Of a DNA stretch of 64,000 nt, positions 8,944 to 17,922 are shown in pieces. Made by a program: the position numbers and the translations under genes. Position 1 is the first letter of the stretch; each line of letters starts with the position of its first letter. Source of the DNA: Verrucosispora sioxanthis. Lineage in GTDB: Bacteria; Actinomycetota; Actinomycetes; Mycobacteriales; Micromonosporaceae. The notes below the pieces were generated by a model. The model had not been told where the DNA came from. It searched no databases and saw nothing but the letters and a program-made list of their open reading frames with translations. The DNA is taken from positions 186,001 through 250,000 of the forward strand of contig NZ_SAIY01000001.1 in the NCBI RefSeq assembly GCF_010560025.1, given 5' to 3'.

Positions 8944-9905
8944 ACTTCCTCCTCCAGCAGCCGGTCCCAGTCGGTGAGGAAACGGTCGAGGCCGTACCGT
9001 TCGCCGGCGGCGACGCGCGCCACGGCGCCGGCCTCGCGCGCCCGCTGCGGTTCGGCGAGGAGCCGGCTGGCGGCCGCCAGCAGGGTGTCGACCCGGGTGG
9101 AGAGGGCACCGGCACCCGGTGGCACCGCCATCACCGCTTCGGTGGTGGCCAGCGCCACCACCGGCATGCCCATCGCCATCGCCTCGATCAGGCTCAACCC
9201 CAGCGACGTCCACCGGCACAGGTGCAGGTATGCCCGGCGGCGCGCCAACTCGGCGTGCATCCGGTGCTGCGGCACGTCGTCGTGGCTGGTCAACCGGTCC
9301 GCCGGGAGGCCGAGGTGCTCGGCCAGGCCGGCCACCTTCATGCCGAAGACGTCGAGTGGGGCGATCTCGGCGAAGCGCACCAGCAGGTCGGTGCCGGTGA
9401 CCCGCCAGCGGCGTACCGGTTCGTTGATCACGACGGCCAGCCGGTCCAGTTCCCCGGTCCAGACCGCCGTCGGTGTCACGATTCCGTGGTCGACGACGGT
9501 GGTCCGGGTGGTGCCGGTGTCCCAGAACAGCTCGTTGAACGCGGTCACGTGGGCGATGAGCAGGTCGTCCCGGTCGGCCAACGGGTGGCGGCTGTTGGGG
9601 ACCTGACCGTCCTTCGGTGTGTTGTGCTCCACGTAGATCGCCGGCACGTCCCCGCCGGGCCGGCGGCCGAGCCACTGCTCGGCCAGGTCGATCTCCTCGG
9701 GGCGTTGCAGGATCACCACGTCGACGTCCGCGCCGCGCAGCTGCTCCGGGCTCACCTCCGCGGCGCTCTCCGGCCAGGTGTACGTCCGGGCCCGGCCCAG
9801 CCCGTACGGCCCCCGGTCCGGGGTGGCCGGGATCAGGTAGCGGTGCTTGCCGTGCACGAAGGAGGTGGTCCAGGAACCGTGCACGTGCCAGAGCAGGATG
9901 TTCAT
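8934..9905 (-). CDS. Glycosyltransferase (GT4-like), intact
   Basis: 323 residues, and one of the two operon members read in full without frame change. The N-terminus NILLWHVHGSW is a Rossmann-type start. The C-terminal half contains LHLCRWTSLGLSLIEAMAMG, resembling the donor-site E(x7)E segment of GT-B enzymes, followed by a helix-rich tail. Start and stop overlap both neighbours (ATGA upstream, 10 nt downstream), so it is co-translated within the sugar operon. Donor and acceptor cannot be read from sequence. Confidence 0.88.
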   Translation of the reverse strand: MNILLWHVHGSWTTSFVHGKHRYLIPATPDRGPYGLGRARTYTWPESAAEVSPEQLRGADVDVVILQRPEEIDLAEQWLGRRPGGDVPAIYVEHNTPKDGQVPNSRHPLADRDDLLIAHVTAFNELFWDTGTTRTTVVDHGIVTPTAVWTGELDRLAVVINEPVRRWRVTGTDLLVRFAEIAPLDVFGMKVAGLAEHLGLPADRLTSHDDVPQHRMHAELARRRAYLHLCRWTSLGLSLIEAMAMGMPVVALATTEAVMAVPPGAGALSTRVDTLLAAASRLLAEPQRAREAGAVARVAAGERYGLDRFLTDWDRLLEEEVCG

Positions 9906-10967
9906 CGGCCACTCCCACCGCCGACGGTGACCACCTCGGGTGCCGCCCTGGGCCCGGCCGCGCCGGTTGGCACCCGGTCCGGCGGCACGCCCAGCAGCCG
10001 CAACGCGTCGAGCACGTCGCCCGGCTGGATGTCGCTGAGGCAGGGGTGCCCGGGTACCGGACACCGGGCGGCCCGGTGTCGCGGCAGGCGGCGGCGGCGT
10101 CGCCGAGGCGTACCGTCGGCACCCGCCACGGTCCCCACTGCCCGAAGGGGACGGTGGGGGCGAAGAGGCTGACCACCGGCACGCCGTAGCCGGCGGCCAG
10201 GTGCGCCGGCCCGGTGTTACCGACCACCACCGCGGCGGCCCCGGCCACGATCGCGGCCAGCTCGGCCAGGGCGGTCCGGCCACCGAGGTCCCGGCAGTGC
10301 CGGCCGGCGACCCGTGCGGTCAGGTCCCGTTCGGTTGGGCCGCCGGTCACCACCACCCGGTACCCGACGGCGCTCAACTCGGCGGCGATCCGCTCGGCCA
10401 CCTCGGGCGGGCACCCCGCGCCGGTGCCGCCGACCCGGGATGCAGCACCACGTAACCCGGCGCACCCGCCTCGGGTGGGGGCGGTGGGACCGGGCGCAGC
10501 CGCAGGTGCGGTTCGTCGCCCTCGCCGAGCAGGTAACCGGCGGCAGCGGCCAGCGAGAGGGCCCGCTCCGCCTCCGGCACGCCGACCGGCACCCGGTGCC
10601 GCACGTCCAGCAGGCTGCCCGGGTAGTCGTCGCTGATCGCCGCGATCCGGGCGACCCCGGCCATCCGCAGCAGCAGGGCCAGGGGCAGCGGCGACTGGTG
10701 GAACGAGGTGAAGATGACGGCCTCGTCGGCGGCCACCGCCGCCAGCCGGGTGACCAGAGCCGCCATCTCCTGCGGATCCACCGGCGCGGGAGCCGGGTCG
10801 ATCCAGGGCAGCCGGTGCTCGATCACCTCGTCGACGCCGGGCAGCAGATCGGCGGCGGCCCGGCCCCGGGGGCCACAGAGCAGCACCACCCGCTGGGCGC
10901 CGGCGGCGACCGCCCGGATGCCCGGCCCGGTCACCAGCACGTCACCCGCCGAATCCGACCGCACCAC
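9902..10967 (-). pseudogene. Second GT9 heptosyltransferase-like gene, frameshifted
   Basis: The first frame reads VRSDSAGDVLVTGPGIRAVAAGA and RVVLLCGPRGRAAADLLPGV, the GT9 N-terminal pattern. It is interrupted just after VVLHPGS near 10440. The next frame gives YRVVVTGGPTERDLTARVAG and VVGNTGPAHLAAGYGVPVV, the conserved heptosyltransferase donor site. A third frame supplies the C-terminus (SDIQPGDVLDALRLLG) and ends by ATGA overlap with the next gene. The GTG start at 10967 has no ribosome site and lies inside the end of the HAD gene, so the protein may really begin upstream or be fused to the HAD domain. Confidence 0.75.
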
Positions 10968-11601
10968 CAGTACGGTGCGGCCGGCGTCCGGCGCCCCGGT
11001 GCCGACCGCCGCACACCGTGGCGACGGCCCGGCTTCCCGCCCCCGGCAGCGGCTTCGCCGGGCTCAGTGACGCCTGGCGTCGAAGGATCTCCGCGACGGC
11101 CGAGGGCAGGTCGGCGGCCACCCACGGCGCCGCCGCCACCTCCTCGGCCCGGGTCACCGGCGTGGGGACCAGGATGCCGGTCGCACCGGCGGCCAGCGCC
11201 GCCGTGACGTCGCGACCGATGTCACCGATCAGGGCACAGCGGGTCGGCACGGTGCCCAGGGCCCGGGCCGCGGCGTGCACCAGACCCGGCCGTGGCTTGC
11301 GGCACGCGCAGCCGTCCCCGTCGTCGTGGGGACACACCTGCCAGCAGTCGAACGGGCCGAGCAGGGCCTCGATCCGACGGTGCACCCGGTGCAGCTGCCG
11401 CTCGGTGAACAGACCCCGGGCCAACCCGGACTGGTTGGTCACCACGGCGAGCTTCAGTCCGGCCGCGCGCAGCCGGTCCAGCGCAACGCGGGCCCCGGGC
11501 ACCGGACGCACCTTGTCCGGATCCGAGTTGTACGGCACGTCTTCGACCAGGGTGCCGTCGCGGTCCAGCAGCACCGCGTCGAAGAGCACCGGGCCGGACA
11601 C
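10942..11601 (-). CDS. gmhB: HAD-IIIA phosphatase, GmhB-like (heptose bisphosphate phosphatase)
   Basis: The sequence shows the HAD nucleophile motif LLDRDGTLVED near residue 12, VVTNQSGLARG (motif II), CRKPRPG (motif III lysine) and GDIGRDVTAALAAGA (motif IV). Cysteines in the CPHDDGDGCACRKP loop match the zinc-binding loop of GmhB. It would remove the 7-phosphate from heptose 1,7-bisphosphate between the HldE kinase and transferase steps. GTG 11601 is chosen over GTG 11709 because homology starts there. The last ~30 codons after RRQASLSPAKP look out of frame relative to the GT9 gene that follows, so this end is uncertain. It appears to be the first gene of the operon. Confidence 0.85.
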   Translation of the reverse strand: MSGPVLFDAVLLDRDGTLVEDVPYNSDPDKVRPVPGARVALDRLRAAGLKLAVVTNQSGLARGLFTERQLHRVHRRIEALLGPFDCWQVCPHDDGDGCACRKPRPGLVHAAARALGTVPTRCALIGDIGRDVTAALAAGATGILVPTPVTRAEEVAAAPWVAADLPSAVAEILRRQASLSPAKPLPGAGSRAVATVCGGRHRGAGRRPHRTGGAVGFGG

Positions 11602-11842
11602 GGACCCACCGGGCTCGGCCAGCGGCTCCGCTGACCTGCGCTGATCCGGCTCCCCACGGTCCTGTCGCACGGGCGGCGGGTTCCCTGCGCCCCGGTGAGT
11701 AAACGTCACCCGCGACGCGGCTGGGGCGACCGCGCACCGGCGGCACCGGCACTGCCGCCCGCGGTTGGCCTTACCCGCAGTCCCGGAGAAGCTAACCCGG
11801 CGGCCTCGTTACCCGAGGCCGCCGGCGGGGTACCGAGCAGCG

Positions 11843-12289
11843 GTGGCGGTCGTGGAGAAAGTGATCGAGGCACCGGTCCGACAGGTGTGGGCGGTACTCG
11901 CGGACGGATGGACCTACAGCGACTGGGTGGTGGGCACCGCCCACATGCGCGACGTCGACCAGGACTGGCCCCGGGTGGGCACCCGGCTGCACCACCGCGC
12001 CGGTCCCTGGCCGTTCTCCCTGGAGGACTGCTCGACGGTGCTGGCCTGTGAGCCGGAACGCAAACTCGTGCTCCGCGTCCAACTCTGGCCGGCCGGGGAG
12101 GCGGTGGTGACCTTCACCCTGGAGCCCCTCGGCACGGCGCAGACCCGGGTGCTGCTCGCCGAGGACTTCGCCGCCGGGCCACTGCGTTGGATCCGCACCA
12201 AAATCAACGATCTGGTGCTGCATCTGCGCAACGAGGAGACCCTGGACCGGCTCTCCGACATCGCCGAACGGGAGAAGACACCGGCCTGA
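11843..12289 (+). CDS. SRPBCC (START-like) family protein
   Basis: 148 residues with the helix-grip fold pattern. The N-terminal strand VEKVIEAPVRQVWAVLADG is followed by WPRVGTRLHH, an alternating strand region and a long C-terminal helix (ETLDRLSDIAERE). Proteins of this type bind hydrophobic ligands or act as cyclase/aromatase-like enzymes. No catalytic residue can be named. GTG 11843 is used because it begins the conserved strand; the upstream in-frame stretch is proline/arginine-rich and unlike protein. It is divergent from the sugar operon across about 240 bp in which I see no clear operator. Confidence 0.8.
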   Translation: MAVVEKVIEAPVRQVWAVLADGWTYSDWVVGTAHMRDVDQDWPRVGTRLHHRAGPWPFSLEDCSTVLACEPERKLVLRVQLWPAGEAVVTFTLEPLGTAQTRVLLAEDFAAGPLRWIRTKINDLVLHLRNEETLDRLSDIAEREKTPA

Positions 12290-12381
12290 TCGCGGGCACG
12301 ACGCCGGGAGCCATTTCACCCCGGAAGGGACAAGTGGCTACGCTCACGGGGAACCCTGTCCGCATACCGAGGATGTCCCCC

Positions 12382-13149
12382 ATGATCGAACCCGTCCAGT
12401 TGCCCTCGCCGTGGCGGGACGTGCGCCTGACCGTCGTGGTCCCGACCTACAACGAGGCGGGCAACGTGCCGGTGCTTGTCGAGCGTCTCCTCGCGTTGCC
12501 ACTTCCCGGTTTGCAGGTGCTGGTCGCCGACGACAACTCCCCCGACGGCACCGGTGAGGTCGCGGACAAGCTCGCCATCGAGCATCCGGAGCGGGTGCAG
12601 GTCGTGCACCGGCCGGGCAAGGAGGGTCTGGGCCGGGCGTACGTGGACGGGATCGGCCGGGCCCTCGACGGCGGCGCCGAGTACGTGGCTCAGATGGACG
12701 CCGACCTGTCCCACCCACCCGAGGCGTTGCCGGGCATGCTGGGCGCGCTGCTGTCCACTCAGGCCGGCGTGGTCATCGGGTCACGCTACGTCCCCGGCGG
12801 CGAGCTGGACGAGAACTGGCCGCTGTACCGTCGGGCGCTCAGCGGCTGGGCGAACCTGTACGTGCACACGCTGCTGCGGGTCCGCATCCGCGACCTCACC
12901 GCCGGTTTCAAGATCTGGCGGGCCGACGCGCTGCGCGACATCGGGTTGGAGCGGGTGCAGTCCAACGGTTACAGCTTCCAGGTCGAGATGCACTACCTGG
13001 CCACCAAGCTGGGGCACACCATCCTGGAGGTGCCGATCCGGTTCGAGGAGCGGCGCGACGGCACCTCGAAGATGACCACCGCCACCAAGATCGAGAGTGC
13101 GCTGATGCCGTTCAAGCTGCGTACCCGGCACCGCAACATCGAGCCCTGA
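12382..13149 (+). CDS. Polyprenol monophosphomannose synthase (GT2)
   Basis: 255 residues. GT2 motifs are VVVPTYNEAGNVP (18-30), ADDNSPDGT (49-57) and the metal-binding DxD at 106-108 (MDADLSHPP), with a GSRYVPGG loop and LTAGFKIWRA. The enzyme moves mannose from GDP-mannose to polyprenol phosphate, supplying lipid-linked mannose for glycans and protein mannosylation. No C-terminal membrane domain is present, so it is the soluble Ppm1/D2 type. ATG 12382 lies 9 nt after GAGG; the ATG at 12373 abuts that site and is less likely. Confidence 0.92.
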   Translation: MIEPVQLPSPWRDVRLTVVVPTYNEAGNVPVLVERLLALPLPGLQVLVADDNSPDGTGEVADKLAIEHPERVQVVHRPGKEGLGRAYVDGIGRALDGGAEYVAQMDADLSHPPEALPGMLGALLSTQAGVVIGSRYVPGGELDENWPLYRRALSGWANLYVHTLLRVRIRDLTAGFKIWRADALRDIGLERVQSNGYSFQVEMHYLATKLGHTILEVPIRFEERRDGTSKMTTATKIESALMPFKLRTRHRNIEP

Positions 13150-13167
13150 CCTGCCGGGCCCGGTGGG

Positions 13168-14781
13168 TCACTCGTAGACGGCACGGTGCGCGGTGGCGAT
13201 CGCCCGGTGGTACACCCCACCGGTGAGGGCACGGTCCCGGGCCAGCGCGGCGCGGGCGGCGTTCGCACCGGGGGCGCCGTGCACTCCCCCGCCGGGATGC
13301 GCCGACGCGCTGGCCAGGAAGAGCCGATCCACCGGAGTGTCGGCGCGGCCGAGCCCGGGTACCGGCCGCAGGAACAGCTGCTGGTACGGGGCAGCGGTGC
13401 CGCCGCCGAGCGCACCGCCGACCAGGCTCGGGTCGGCGGCCTCCAACTCGGCCGGCCCGGCCACGTGCCGGCCCACCACCAGACCGCGGAAGCCGGGCGC
13501 GGCGGCTTCCAGCACCGTCTCCATCCGCTCGACGTGGGACATGATGTCGTCGGCCCGCCAGTGCCGGCGGAACGGCAGGTGGGTGTACGACCAGAGCGAC
13601 TCGGTGCCCGGCGGCGAGTGACTCGGGTCCGCCACCGACATCTGCCCCACCAGCAGGAACGGATCCGGTGGCAGCTCACCCATGGCCAGCCGGGCGGCGT
13701 AACCGGTCAACCCGTTGAGGTCCGCCCCCAGGTGCACCGTGCCGACGGTGGCCAGGCGACGGTTCGTCCAGGGCACCGGAGCGGACAGCGCCCAGTCCAC
13801 CTTCAGCGTGGAGCCGTCCCACCGGAAGTGTTCCAGGTCGGCCACCAGTCGCGGGGGCAGCAGGGCCGGGCCGACCAGGTCCAGGTACAGGGCGGGCGCG
13901 GGCACGTCGGCGAGCACCGCCCGACGAGCCCGCCAGTTGGCCCCACCGACGGTGCGGACACCCACCGCCCGGCCCCGGGCGACCAGCACCCGGTCCACCC
14001 GGGCACCGTAGAGAATCCGGCCGCCCCGCTCGGTCAACCGGGCCACCAACGCGTCGGTGATCTTTTGTGCGCCGCCCTCCGGAACCGGCCAGCCGACCTG
14101 CTGGCCGAGCATGGCGAGCAGCCAGCCGTAGACGCCGGAGCCGGCCTCCTCCGTGGACAGGTCGGTGTGCAGGGCGCAGCCGGCGAGCAACGCCGGCCCG
14201 CCGGCGCCGGCGAACAGTTCCTCGCCGAGCCGGTTCACCGGCAGCACCAGCCGCCGGGCCAGCCGCAGCGCGCCGCCGACCCGTAGCCGGCGTAGCAGGC
14301 CGAGGCCGCCGCGGACCGGCGGGAACGGCGTGGTGATCAGCTCCAGCATCGGTTCGGCGACCTGCCGCCACTGCGCGTACGCGCTCAGCCAGCGCTCGCC
14401 GTCGCCGGGGGCGAAGGTCTCCAGCGAGGCCGCCGTGACCGCGGGGTCACGGTTGAGCACGGCGGCCCGGTCGTCGGGGAACAGGTGGGCCAGCACGTCG
14501 GGGGCGTGCCGCCAGGTGAGCCCGTACCGGGTCAGGTCGAGCCCGCGCAGAACCGGCGAGGCGTAGCCGAGCGGGTAGAACGAGCTGAACAGGTCGTTGA
14601 GGTAACCGGGTGCGGTCACCTCGGCCGAGCGGACCGCCCCGCCGGGTGCCCCGGTCGCCTCCAGCACCAGCACGTCCCAACCCGCGTCCGCCAGCAGGTT
14701 GGCGGCGACCAGACCGTTGTGTCCGGCACCGACGATGACGGCGTCGGCCCGCTCGGCACCGAGGGAACCTGGCGAAGTCAT
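13168..14781 (-). CDS. Phytoene-desaturase-like FAD-dependent oxidoreductase
   Basis: 537 residues, intact. The N-terminal dinucleotide-binding fold is clear (VIVGAGHNGLVAANLLADAG, then LEATGAPGGAVRS). The C-terminal FAD-contact region is LASASAHPGGGVHGAPGANA, as in CrtI/phytoene dehydrogenase-related proteins of the NAD(P)/FAD oxidoreductase superfamily. No carotenoid genes lie nearby, so the substrate is unknown; many such proteins in actinobacteria are uncharacterised. It converges on the mannosyltransferase with an 18-nt gap. Confidence 0.9.
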   Translation of the reverse strand: MTSPGSLGAERADAVIVGAGHNGLVAANLLADAGWDVLVLEATGAPGGAVRSAEVTAPGYLNDLFSSFYPLGYASPVLRGLDLTRYGLTWRHAPDVLAHLFPDDRAAVLNRDPAVTAASLETFAPGDGERWLSAYAQWRQVAEPMLELITTPFPPVRGGLGLLRRLRVGGALRLARRLVLPVNRLGEELFAGAGGPALLAGCALHTDLSTEEAGSGVYGWLLAMLGQQVGWPVPEGGAQKITDALVARLTERGGRILYGARVDRVLVARGRAVGVRTVGGANWRARRAVLADVPAPALYLDLVGPALLPPRLVADLEHFRWDGSTLKVDWALSAPVPWTNRRLATVGTVHLGADLNGLTGYAARLAMGELPPDPFLLVGQMSVADPSHSPPGTESLWSYTHLPFRRHWRADDIMSHVERMETVLEAAAPGFRGLVVGRHVAGPAELEAADPSLVGGALGGGTAAPYQQLFLRPVPGLGRADTPVDRLFLASASAHPGGGVHGAPGANAARAALARDRALTGGVYHRAIATAHRAVYE

Positions 14782-14850
14782 CCGAGGACGCTACCCCGGG
14801 CCCATCGGACGAAACGTTTGCCACGGCCGGGCCCGGGCATGCAGCGCGCC

Positions 14851-16283
14851 ATGTACACGGTCACGCAGCTCATCGGTGGGGTGTGGGGTGCCGGCGGCGA
14901 GGCCGGCGAGTTGACGGTGCACGATCCGGCTGACGGCCGCCCGGTGACCAGCGCCCCGGTCGCCACGGCCGACGAGGTCGACAAGGCGGTGGCGGCGGCG
15001 CGGGGGTGGCGGCCGAGTGGGCGGCGACCTCCCCGGCGGAGCGGGCCGCGGCGCTGCACCGGATCGCCGACGCGGTCGCCGAGGCCGCCGACGACCTGGC
15101 CCAGGCGACGACCGCGGAGATGGGCAAGCCGCTCGCGGACGCCCGGGGCGGTGTCGAGGCGGGCATCGCCACCCTGCGGCAGTACGCCGAACTCGCACCG
15201 GCCCGAGGCGGTCGTACCCTGCACGGCGATCCCGCCGCGATCGACTTCATGACGCCGCAGCCGCGTGGGGTGGTGGCTGCCATCACGCCGTGGAACGACC
15301 CGGTCGCCGTGTCCTGCGGGCTGCTCGGAGCGGCCCTGGTCACCGGTAACGTGGTGCTGCACAAGCCCAGCGAGCGCACCCCGGCGACCGGGTGGCTGCT
15401 GGCCCGGGCGTTCGACACCGCCCTGCCGGCAGGGGTGCTGTCGCTGCTCAGCGGTGGCCCGACCACCGGCGCGGCGTTGGCCGCCGCCGAGGTGGACATG
15501 GTGGCGCACGTGGGGTCCAGCGCCACCGGCCGGGCGATCGCCACGGCCGCGGCCGGCACCGGTGCCAAGGTCCTGCTGGAGAACGGCGGCAGCGACCCGC
15601 TGATCGTCGACGCCGACGTCGACCCGAGCTGGGCCGCCGGTGAGGCCGCCCTGGGTGCGTTCGCCAACGCGGGTCAGATCTGCGTCGCGGTGGAGCGGAT
15701 CTACGCCCACCGCGACGTCGCCGAGGACTTCGTCGCCGCGCTCGTCGAGCGGGCCGCCGCGCTGCGCGTCGGACCGGGGCGGGATCCGCGGACCCAGCTC
15801 GGTCCGCTCGTCGACCGGCGCCATCGCGATCAGGTGCACGGGCAGGTGATCGCGGCGGTGGCCGACGGTGCCCGGCTGCGCGTCGGCGGAACCCTGCCGG
15901 AGGGGCCGGGTGCCTTCTATCCGGCGACGGTGATCGACCGTTGCCGGCACGACCTGGCGTTGATCCGGGAGGAGACGTTCGGCCCGGTGGCGCCCGTCGT
16001 GGTGGTGGACTCGTTCTCCGAGGCGCTGCGGTGCGCGGCCGACTCACCGTACGGGTTGGCGGCGACCGTGCTGACCGGGTCGATGAGTCACGCCCAGCGG
16101 GCCTGGCGGGAGCTGCCGGTGGGGACCGTGAAGGTCAACTCGGTGTTCGGTGGCGCGCCGGCCGGCGCCGCCCACCCGCGCCGGGCCAGTGGTCAGGGCT
16201 TCGGCTACGGGCCGGAACTGCTCGACGAGTTCACCGCCACCAAGGCGGTGCACATCCAGGCGCCCGGCGGCGGTCACTGGTGA
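14851..16283 (+). CDS. Aldehyde dehydrogenase family protein, one N-terminal frameshift
   Basis: About 477 residues after correction. The N-terminus (YTVTQLIGGVWGAGGEAGE, HDPADGRPVTSAPVATADEV) is in one frame. A run of five G near 15000 coincides with a shift, and the rest reads WAAEWAATSPAERAAALHRIA onward without break. Catalytic features are present: PWNDPVAV, the Glu in LLENGGSDP and the nucleophile Cys in NAGQICVAVERIY. The extent not divisible by three supports a single missing or extra base. ATG 14839 is an alternative start. Substrate is unknown. Confidence 0.86.
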
Positions 16284-16302
16284 GCCGGCGCACGGGCGTG
16301 CC

Positions 16303-16345
16303 GACGGGGCCCGGCCGGAGGCGTACGCCGGTCCCGGGCCCCGTC
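16303..16345. terminator. Bidirectional hairpin between converging genes
   Basis: Arms GACGGGGCCCGG (16303-16314) and its exact complement (16334-16345) flank a loop that itself contains GCGTACGC. It sits between the converging aldehyde dehydrogenase and ChaB-like genes. No T-run follows, as is usual in this G+C class. Confidence 0.7.
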
Positions 16346-16358
16346 GACGGCGGCGGGC

Positions 16359-16760
16359 TCAGTCGCCGCGGGCCTTGCGGGTCTGTCGGTCGTTGGCCTT
16401 CTGGATGGCCTTGACCAGTTCCGGCTTGGTCATGGTCGACCGTCCCGACACGTCCAGTTCGCGGGCCACCCCCAGGAGATGCTCCTTGGTGGCGTTCGCG
16501 TCCACCCCACCGGCGGTCGGTGCCCGTCGGGCCGGGCCGCCGCCGGCGGCCTGCCGGTCGCTGGGGCCCTTGCGGCCCTTCGGCTCCCAGTGGTCACCGA
16601 CCTTCTCGAACTCGTGCTTGACGGCGGCGAACGCGGTGCGGTGGGCCCGCTCGCCCTCGCCGTAGGTCTCGACCGCGGAATCGTGTGTCTTCTCCCAGGT
16701 GCGCTGGGCCTTCTCCGGGGAGCGCCGCAGCGTGCTGGGCAGTACCTCGCGCCCGGGCAT
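16359..16760 (-). CDS. ChaB / Rho N-terminal domain protein
   Basis: 133 residues. The N-terminal ChaB-type region has LPSTLRRSPEKAQRTWEKTH and HRTAFAAVKHEFEK. After a glycine/alanine linker, the C-terminal 40 residues match the Rho N-terminal SAP-like helix-extended fold (ATKEHLLGVARELDV...TMTKPELVKAIQKAN). Such proteins are small, basic and thought to bind nucleic acid. GGAGGAGG lies 8 nt before ATG 16760. A sigma-B-type promoter (GTTT-N15-GGGTAC) lies on this strand upstream, divergent from a similar one for the YihY gene. Confidence 0.87.
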   Translation of the reverse strand: MPGREVLPSTLRRSPEKAQRTWEKTHDSAVETYGEGERAHRTAFAAVKHEFEKVGDHWEPKGRKGPSDRQAAGGGPARRAPTAGGVDANATKEHLLGVARELDVSGRSTMTKPELVKAIQKANDRQTRKARGD

Positions 16761-16797
16761 CTCGATCCTCCTCCGTGTGCGAGCGATTCGAATTGGC

Positions 16798-16822
16798 GTA
16801 CCCCGGTGAGGCGGCGGCAAAC
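16798..16822 (-). promoter_or_regulatory. Sigma-B-type promoter for the ChaB-like gene
   Basis: On the minus strand, GTTT (complement of 16819-16822) and GGGTAC (complement of 16798-16803) are separated by 15 nt. This matches the actinobacterial SigB/SigF pattern GTTT-N14-16-GGGTA. The -10 lies 38 nt upstream of the ATG. Confidence 0.65.
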
Positions 16823-16831
16823 GCCGGCAGG

Positions 16832-16857
16832 GTTTGCCGCCGGACCACGTCGGGTAC
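16832..16857 (+). promoter_or_regulatory. Sigma-B-type promoter for the YihY-like gene
   Basis: GTTT at 16832-16835 and GGGTAC at 16852-16857 with a 16-nt spacer, 43 nt upstream of the ATG. It is back to back with the opposite-strand copy. Confidence 0.6.
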
Positions 16858-16899
16858 CGCCGGGGCCATCCACGTGCCGGCAGCGCCCAGGGAGCGGTG

Positions 16900-17877
16900 A
16901 TGACGACGACGAACCCCGACGCCCCGTCGACCGATCCGCCGGTGCCGGGCCTGCCGGGAATCCGCCAGCTCCGCTGGTCGACCTGGCGTGGCGTGCTGGT
17001 CCGGGCCGGGCGCAACTACCTGCGGGACAACTGCACGGACTGGGCTGCGGCCCTCACCTACTACGGGGTGCTGGCGTTGTTCCCCTCCACCGTCGTGGTG
17101 GTGGCCCTGGTCGGTCTGGTCTCCGACGGTGAACGCACCGTCGACACGGTGCTCGATCTGGCCCGCGAGATGGGCGCCGGCTCGGTGGTGGCGAACGAGA
17201 GCTTCGTCGGCGTGGTCCGCGAGGTGGTGGACCAGAACAGTTCCGCCGGCGTGTTGCTCAGCTTCGGTCTGCTCGGTGCGCTCTGGTCGGCCTCGAACTT
17301 CATCGCCTCTTTCACCCGGGCCTCGAACGCGATCTACGGCGTGGTCGAGGGACGGCCCGTGTGGCGGCTGCGCCCGACCCAGATCGGGCTCGCCGCCGTG
17401 TCGTTGGTGCTGCTCGCCATCGTGGCCGCCGGTCTGATCGTCAGCGGCCCGGTCGCCGACGCGGTCGGCGACCTGGTGGGTGCCGGCGGCGCCGCCCGCA
17501 CCGCCTGGGCGATGGCCAAGTGGCCGGCCTTGGCGTTGATCGGCATGCTGTTGATGTCCCTGCTGTTCTGGGTCGCGCCGAACGTGCGGCAGCCCCGCTT
17601 CCGTTGGCTCACCCTGGGCGGTGTGGTGGCCCTGACCAGCTGGGCAGTCGGCTCCTTCGGCTTCGGGTTGTACGTGGCCAACTTCGGCTCGTACAACACG
17701 ACCTACGGCAGCCTCGGGGCGGTGATCGCGTTCCTGGTCTGGCTCTACCTGTCCAACTCCGCGCTGATGCTCGGTGTCCAGATCAACGCCGAACTTCAGC
17801 GGGGACGGCGGCTGCAGTCCGGCCGCGAGGACACCGACGAGCCGGTGCTGCCGCCGCGGTCGCCGGCCGGTGCGTGA
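16900..17877 (+). CDS. YihY/BrkB family membrane protein
   Basis: 325 residues with about six hydrophobic segments. Family signatures are visible: NCTDWAAALTYYGVLALFPS in the first membrane segment, LWSASNFIASFTRASNAIY, and a C-terminal GSYNTTYGSLGAVIAFLVWL followed by LMLGVQINAEL. It resembles the former RNase BN group, now seen as membrane proteins of unclear function. ATG 16900 follows GGAG at suitable spacing; the GTG three bases before is possible. A hydrophilic tail of ~30 residues ends the protein. Confidence 0.92.
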   Translation: MTTTNPDAPSTDPPVPGLPGIRQLRWSTWRGVLVRAGRNYLRDNCTDWAAALTYYGVLALFPSTVVVVALVGLVSDGERTVDTVLDLAREMGAGSVVANESFVGVVREVVDQNSSAGVLLSFGLLGALWSASNFIASFTRASNAIYGVVEGRPVWRLRPTQIGLAAVSLVLLAIVAAGLIVSGPVADAVGDLVGAGGAARTAWAMAKWPALALIGMLLMSLLFWVAPNVRQPRFRWLTLGGVVALTSWAVGSFGFGLYVANFGSYNTTYGSLGAVIAFLVWLYLSNSALMLGVQINAELQRGRRLQSGREDTDEPVLPPRSPAGA

Positions 17878-17887
17878 CCGCGCATCG

Positions 17888-17912
17888 GTTTACCCCCCGC
17901 CCTCTCGGGTAG
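17888..17912 (+). promoter_or_regulatory. Sigma-B-type promoter for the DUF2795 gene
   Basis: GGTTT ending at 17891 and GGGTAG at 17907-17912 are 15 nt apart, a close match to SigB/SigF-type promoters. The -10 lies 10 nt before the ATG, so the leader is very short. Confidence 0.7.
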
Positions 17913-17922
17913 CGCAGAAGGC

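Noticed and set aside
13168..14781. Carotenoid biosynthesis locus
   Set aside because: Only one CrtI-like oxidoreductase is present; no phytoene synthase or cyclase gene lies in the window.
14816..14840. GTTT-N15-GGGCAT as a sigma-B-type promoter for the aldehyde dehydrogenase
   Set aside because: The -10 lacks the conserved T of GGGTA and overlaps a possible start codon; too weak to list.
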